From JBBTYZ01 sp038061595 (GTDB lineage Bacteria; Patescibacteriota; Minisyncoccia; UBA6257; GWB1-50-10): a stretch of 39,484 bases of DNA. The position numbers and the translations under genes were made by a program. The DNA lies in NCBI GenBank assembly GCA_038061595.1, contig JBBTYZ010000006.1:1-39484 (forward strand), read 5' to 3'. Below the pieces are notes generated by a model. The model did no database searches. It was not told where the DNA came from and worked only from the letters and a program-made list of their open reading frames with translations. Shown here one piece after another: positions 36,288-39,484 of this stretch. How positions within the stretch are numbered: position 1 is the first letter of the stretch; each line of letters starts with the position of its first letter.

Positions 36288-38777
36288 ATGTTTAACACCC
36301 TTAAGAAAATTTTCAAGGGAAATGCAACTTCATCCTTCCAATCTGTTGTCAATGAAATAAATAATCTTGAGTCAGATATACGTAATTTATCGGACGAGGA
36401 TTTGAAGAGAGAGAGCGCTGCTTTAAAAAATTCACTTGGCGAACAGGTTTCTCTGGACAATATTTTGCCCAGGGCATTCGCTTTGGTGCGAGAAGCCTCC
36501 AGGCGAACTTTGGGCCAGCGACACTTTGATTCACAGATTATAGGTGGTATCGTTTTGCATAAAGGAAGAATCGCTGAAATGATGACCGGGGAAGGAAAAA
36601 CTCTTTCAGCTACAACTGCGGCTTATTTGAACGCGCTTTCGGGGAAGGGGGTCCATGTCGTCACCGTAAACGATTATCTTGCCAGGCGTGATGCTTCCTG
36701 GATGGGTCAGATTTATAACGCTTTAGGACTCACGGTTTCGTGCATAGTCCATAATACGGCTTACAGGTACGACTCTTCGTTTGAGTCTGGGGGGCTTGAT
36801 AAGGAAAGAGATGAGTTGGGCAACTTTAAAGTTGTTGAAAATTTCTTGCGACCCATTTCAAGAAAAGATGCATATCTTGCGGATATCACTTATGGCACAA
36901 ATCATGAGTTTGGCTTTGATTTTCTGAGGGATAATTTAGCCCTGCGGCTTAATGATAAAGTTCAACGAGAGCACAACTACGTTATTATTGACGAAGTTGA
37001 TTCAATTTTAATTGATGAGGCGAGAACACCGCTTATTATTGCTTCTCCCGATCAAGAATCAAGTTCTTTTTATAAAGTGTTTGCAACCGTGTCTAAAAAC
37101 CTACAACCCGAAGAAGATTATTTAGTTGATGAGAAATTAAAATCTGTAAGTATCACTGATTCCGGGATTGAGAAAGTTGAGAAGATGCTTAAGATCACAA
37201 ATATATATTCTCCAGAATCTGCCCGTCTGGTTCATTTTTTACAAGAAAGCTTGAAGGCTAAAGCTCTTTTTAACCGCGACAAGGAGTATATAGTCAAAAA
37301 TGGCGAGATAATTATTGTTGATGAATTTACGGGTCGGTTGTTGCAGGGTAGGCGTTATTCAGGTGGGTTACACCAGGCAATTGAGGCAAAAGAAGGCGTA
37401 CAAGTTAAAGACGAGAACAGGACTTATGCTCAGATAACGATTCAAAACTATTTTCGTCTTTACAAGAAAATTTCTGGAATGACGGGCACTGCTCAAACCT
37501 CTGCTGAAGAATTTCACAAAGTTTATAATCTTGAGGTTGTGGTTGTTCCCACTAATCGTCCTATGGTAAGGCATGACGCGCCAGATGTCGTTTACAAGAA
37601 TAAAAAAGCAAAGTATCAAGCGATTGTAGAAGAGGTTAAAAAAAGGCATGAAAAAGGACAGCCGATTTTACTTGGAACCAGTTCTATAAGCAACAACGAA
37701 ATAATATCCGATTATTTGAAGCACGCAGGAATTGTGCATGAAGTTTTGAACGCGAAGAATAACGAGAAAGAAGGAGCGATTATAGCTCAAGCGGGCAGAT
37801 CTGGCGCAATAACCGTTGCTACAAATGTTGCAGGCCGGGGCGTGGACATTGTTTTGGGCGGGAATCCGGCGACAACAGAAGAGGCACGGAGAGTAGTTGA
37901 GTCTGGTGGTCTTCATGTTATTGGCACCGAGCGTCATGAAGCGCGGAGAATTGATAACCAATTAAGAGGCCGTTCGGGCAGGCAGGGCGATGCGGGTGGA
38001 ACTCAGTTTTTCTTATCGTTGGAAGATGATCTGTTGCGAATATTCGGAGGAGATAAGATAGGCAGGTTGATGGACTCATTTAATTTACCGGAAGATCTTC
38101 CGATTGAATCAAGGATGGTATCAAGCGCAGTAAACCAAGCTCAAGCGCGCGTTGAAGGCGCCAATTTGGATTTAAGAAAACACCTGCTTGAATTTGATGA
38201 TGTGCTGAATAAACAACGTACGGCTGTTTATAAAAGGAGGTTGAATTATCTTGAGTTGGGAGAGAAAAATGAAATCAGATCAATCTTGGAAGAAGCGCTC
38301 AAGCACTTTGTGGATGAGAATATAAAAAATATTGGATTAAATCCAGAAGTTGATCTCACGGACAGAGATAAGAAAGTAAGTGAACTGAACGACAAGTTGC
38401 AGGGAATACCGAAAGAATTTGAACGCGAAAGATCGGTCGCTGTTGCCGAACACATGGTGAGAATTTTAGATATGCTTTGGATAGGCAATTTGGAAAATTT
38501 GGAAGCTCTAAGAGAATCGGTAAACATCCGCGCTTATGGTCAGCACGAACCGCTCGTTGAATACAGAAAAGAAGCATTCAAGCTTTTTCAAGAACTTAGC
38601 TTTAACTTTGAATCAATGCTTTTTAATACGGTTTTTGAGGTCTTGGGAGCCGACATAGAAAAATTAAAAAATCCTGTTGTAGTTGTCCAAAAACCACGAG
38701 ATGTTAAGGAACCGGGCCGCAATGATCCCTGTTGGTGTGGGAGTGGGAAGAAGCACAAGAAGTGTCACGGTAAATAA
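36288..38777 (+). CDS. secA: Preprotein translocase ATPase SecA
   Basis: 829 aa, full length. Drives proteins through SecYEG. Walker A M-T-G-E-G-K-T at 99-105, DEAD-type D-E-V-D-S-I-L-I-D-E-A-R-T-P, V-T-V-N-D-Y-L-A-R-R-D, helicase motif G-R-G-V-D-I and G-R-S-G-R-Q-G-D. The C-terminal 19 residues carry the zinc motif C-W-C-G-S-G-K-K-H-K-K-C-H, as in SecB-binding tails. Confidence 0.98.
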   Translation: MFNTLKKIFKGNATSSFQSVVNEINNLESDIRNLSDEDLKRESAALKNSLGEQVSLDNILPRAFALVREASRRTLGQRHFDSQIIGGIVLHKGRIAEMMTGEGKTLSATTAAYLNALSGKGVHVVTVNDYLARRDASWMGQIYNALGLTVSCIVHNTAYRYDSSFESGGLDKERDELGNFKVVENFLRPISRKDAYLADITYGTNHEFGFDFLRDNLALRLNDKVQREHNYVIIDEVDSILIDEARTPLIIASPDQESSSFYKVFATVSKNLQPEEDYLVDEKLKSVSITDSGIEKVEKMLKITNIYSPESARLVHFLQESLKAKALFNRDKEYIVKNGEIIIVDEFTGRLLQGRRYSGGLHQAIEAKEGVQVKDENRTYAQITIQNYFRLYKKISGMTGTAQTSAEEFHKVYNLEVVVVPTNRPMVRHDAPDVVYKNKKAKYQAIVEEVKKRHEKGQPILLGTSSISNNEIISDYLKHAGIVHEVLNAKNNEKEGAIIAQAGRSGAITVATNVAGRGVDIVLGGNPATTEEARRVVESGGLHVIGTERHEARRIDNQLRGRSGRQGDAGGTQFFLSLEDDLLRIFGGDKIGRLMDSFNLPEDLPIESRMVSSAVNQAQARVEGANLDLRKHLLEFDDVLNKQRTAVYKRRLNYLELGEKNEIRSILEEALKHFVDENIKNIGLNPEVDLTDRDKKVSELNDKLQGIPKEFERERSVAVAEHMVRILDMLWIGNLENLEALRESVNIRAYGQHEPLVEYRKEAFKLFQELSFNFESMLFNTVFEVLGADIEKLKNPVVVVQKPRDVKEPGRNDPCWCGSGKKHKKCHGK

Positions 38778-38778
38778 C

Positions 38779-38976
38779 ATGCGACCAATTTTCTGGGGAT
38801 TAATATTGTTCGCAATCGGGGCAGTGGGGTGGGTGATTTCCGTCGTCCTTGCTGTGGTTACTTTTGGTAAATTGAAAATTCTCGCCAATATTTTTGGCAT
38901 CGTTTTTGCCCTCAGTCTGCCTGCGTCATTGGTTTTGGAGCTCATAAGCTGGTTTAGGAAGAGGCGTAAAAAATAA
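38779..38976 (+). CDS. Small two-helix membrane protein
   Basis: 65 aa, starting 1 nt after the secA stop. Two hydrophobic helices (about residues 5-27 and 34-57) and a strongly basic end (W-F-R-K-R-R-K-K) that should stay in the cytoplasm. No family recognised. Spacing suggests cotranscription with secA. Confidence 0.6.
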   Translation: MRPIFWGLILFAIGAVGWVISVVLAVVTFGKLKILANIFGIVFALSLPASLVLELISWFRKRRKK

Positions 38977-38988
38977 TCGGAGTTTTTA

Positions 38989-38997
38989 TGCTAAAAT
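38989..38997 (+). promoter_or_regulatory. Extended -10 of the pilO-like gene, near-leaderless
   Basis: TGC TAAAAT (-10 at 38992-38997); ATG 9 nt later. Confidence 0.5.
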
Positions 38998-39006
38998 TAG
39001 CTTAGG

Positions 39007-39484
39007 ATGACAACATCAGATTTTAAAAAGAGATTGTTCAAGGAGATTGGAACAGCTTTTGGGGTAATGTTAATTCTTGGTGGCATATTGTTGTTTTTTG
39101 GTTTTAGCATCAGTTCGTTATCGGTGAAAATCTCATCAATGCGGCAGGAGTTCGCTATGCGCTCCGCCTCCTTGGAGTCTATCGCAGCGCTTCGTTCCCA
39201 ATACAAATCTGCTCAAGGATATCTTGGCGTTTTACACAACGTTGTCCCTCAAAAAGACCAGCTGATAGATCTTTCTAAAGATATCCAAGAAGTTGCAAGA
39301 CGTGGAAAGCTTGAGTACGGATTTTCGTTCATCAACGAAACTCCCAGAACGGAAACTAATTTAGGATCCGTTAATTTCAGTCTCTCTTTGGTTGGAGATT
39401 TAACTAGTCTGATAAACTTTGTTAAAGACATGAGAAGTTTTAAATATATCAATAGTCTAGATTCTATTTCGGTGACCAAGGGTG
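39007..39484 (+). CDS. PilO-like type IV pilus assembly protein (partial, 5' part)
   Basis: 159 codons are present; the gene runs off the window. Short cytoplasmic N-terminus, one membrane helix (about residues 17-38), a coiled-coil region (about 45-80) and the beginning of a periplasmic ferredoxin-like domain with L-S-L-V-G-D-L-T-S-L-I-N-F-V-K-D-M, typical of PilO. PilO forms the alignment subcomplex of type IV pili. Pilus machinery would bring DNA to ComEC. The family is assigned on architecture and this motif. Confidence 0.7.
   Translation, partial: MTTSDFKKRLFKEIGTAFGVMLILGGILLFFGFSISSLSVKISSMRQEFAMRSASLESIAALRSQYKSAQGYLGVLHNVVPQKDQLIDLSKDIQEVARRGKLEYGFSFINETPRTETNLGSVNFSLSLVGDLTSLINFVKDMRSFKYINSLDSISVTKG

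Noticed and set aside
1..39484. CRISPR arrays, insertion sequences, prophage or rRNA genes
   Set aside because: No regularly spaced repeats, transposase or integrase motifs, phage genes or rRNA-like sequence were seen.

Overview
The window reads as a chromosomal segment of a Candidate Phyla Radiation (Patescibacteria) bacterium, most likely a Parcubacteria-type lineage. This is a judgement from gene content, not a database match. Clues are: a ribosomal-protein cluster with no L30 gene between S5 and L15; a four-cysteine L28; a bacterial-type AspRS without its GAD insertion domain; a nucleoside diphosphate kinase with a large insertion; small AT-rich genes packed with 1-20 bp spacing or overlap; competence and type IV pilus genes; and a tRNA without encoded CCA. 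TGA is an ordinary stop (aspS, rpmC, rpsQ and adk end in it), so this is not a UGA-recoding Gracilibacteria or Absconditabacteria genome.

Layout. 1-2415: end of an unidentified gene, then comEC split into a membrane-channel gene and a metallo-beta-lactamase gene. 2416-5067: a secreted orphan protein, aspS and ndk. 5075-5896: a structured 6S-like RNA and a sigma factor of ECF type. 5995-10804: LD-carboxypeptidase, metG, a secreted S41 protease, and a DoxX-like/VKOR membrane pair. 10812-12854: tRNA-Pro(GGG), rpmB and two membrane proteins on the minus strand, then an M50 metalloprotease on the plus strand. 12862-27221: a classic str-S10-spc supercluster (rpsL, rpsG, fusA, tuf, rpsJ, then rplC through rplO and secY), with an internal promoter and attenuator-like leader before rplC. 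27240-28465: two GC-rich paralogous single-gene transcription units inserted between secY and adk. 28489-32900: adk and map, convergent with dprA-topA. 32943-35588: a membrane protein, rmuC, a nucleotidyltransferase and a PD-(D/E)XK-like protein. 35585-36198: two apparent non-coding RNAs and a 25-residue basic peptide gene. 36206-39484: secA, a small membrane protein and the start of a pilO-like gene.

How the genes fit together. Most of the window is translation (ribosomal proteins, EF-G, EF-Tu, AspRS, MetRS, MetAP, tRNA-Pro) and Sec export (SecY, SecA). A second theme is DNA uptake: ComEC in two parts, DprA, a PilO-like protein, topoisomerase I, RmuC, and VKOR for envelope disulfides.

The most unusual items are: (1) the twin units at 27240-28465, which share a predicted three-hairpin, cloverleaf-like leader with compensatory base changes, a related membrane protein and a near-identical 28-nt palindromic terminator; (2) an orphan RNA at 35753-35898 whose two hairpin loops can kiss through 8 bp; (3) a terminator/antiterminator switch before rplC; (4) an L3 protein lacking about 65 internal residues; (5) many -10 elements placed 6-10 nt before start codons, which points to leaderless transcription. 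No CRISPR array, insertion sequence, prophage or rRNA gene was seen.
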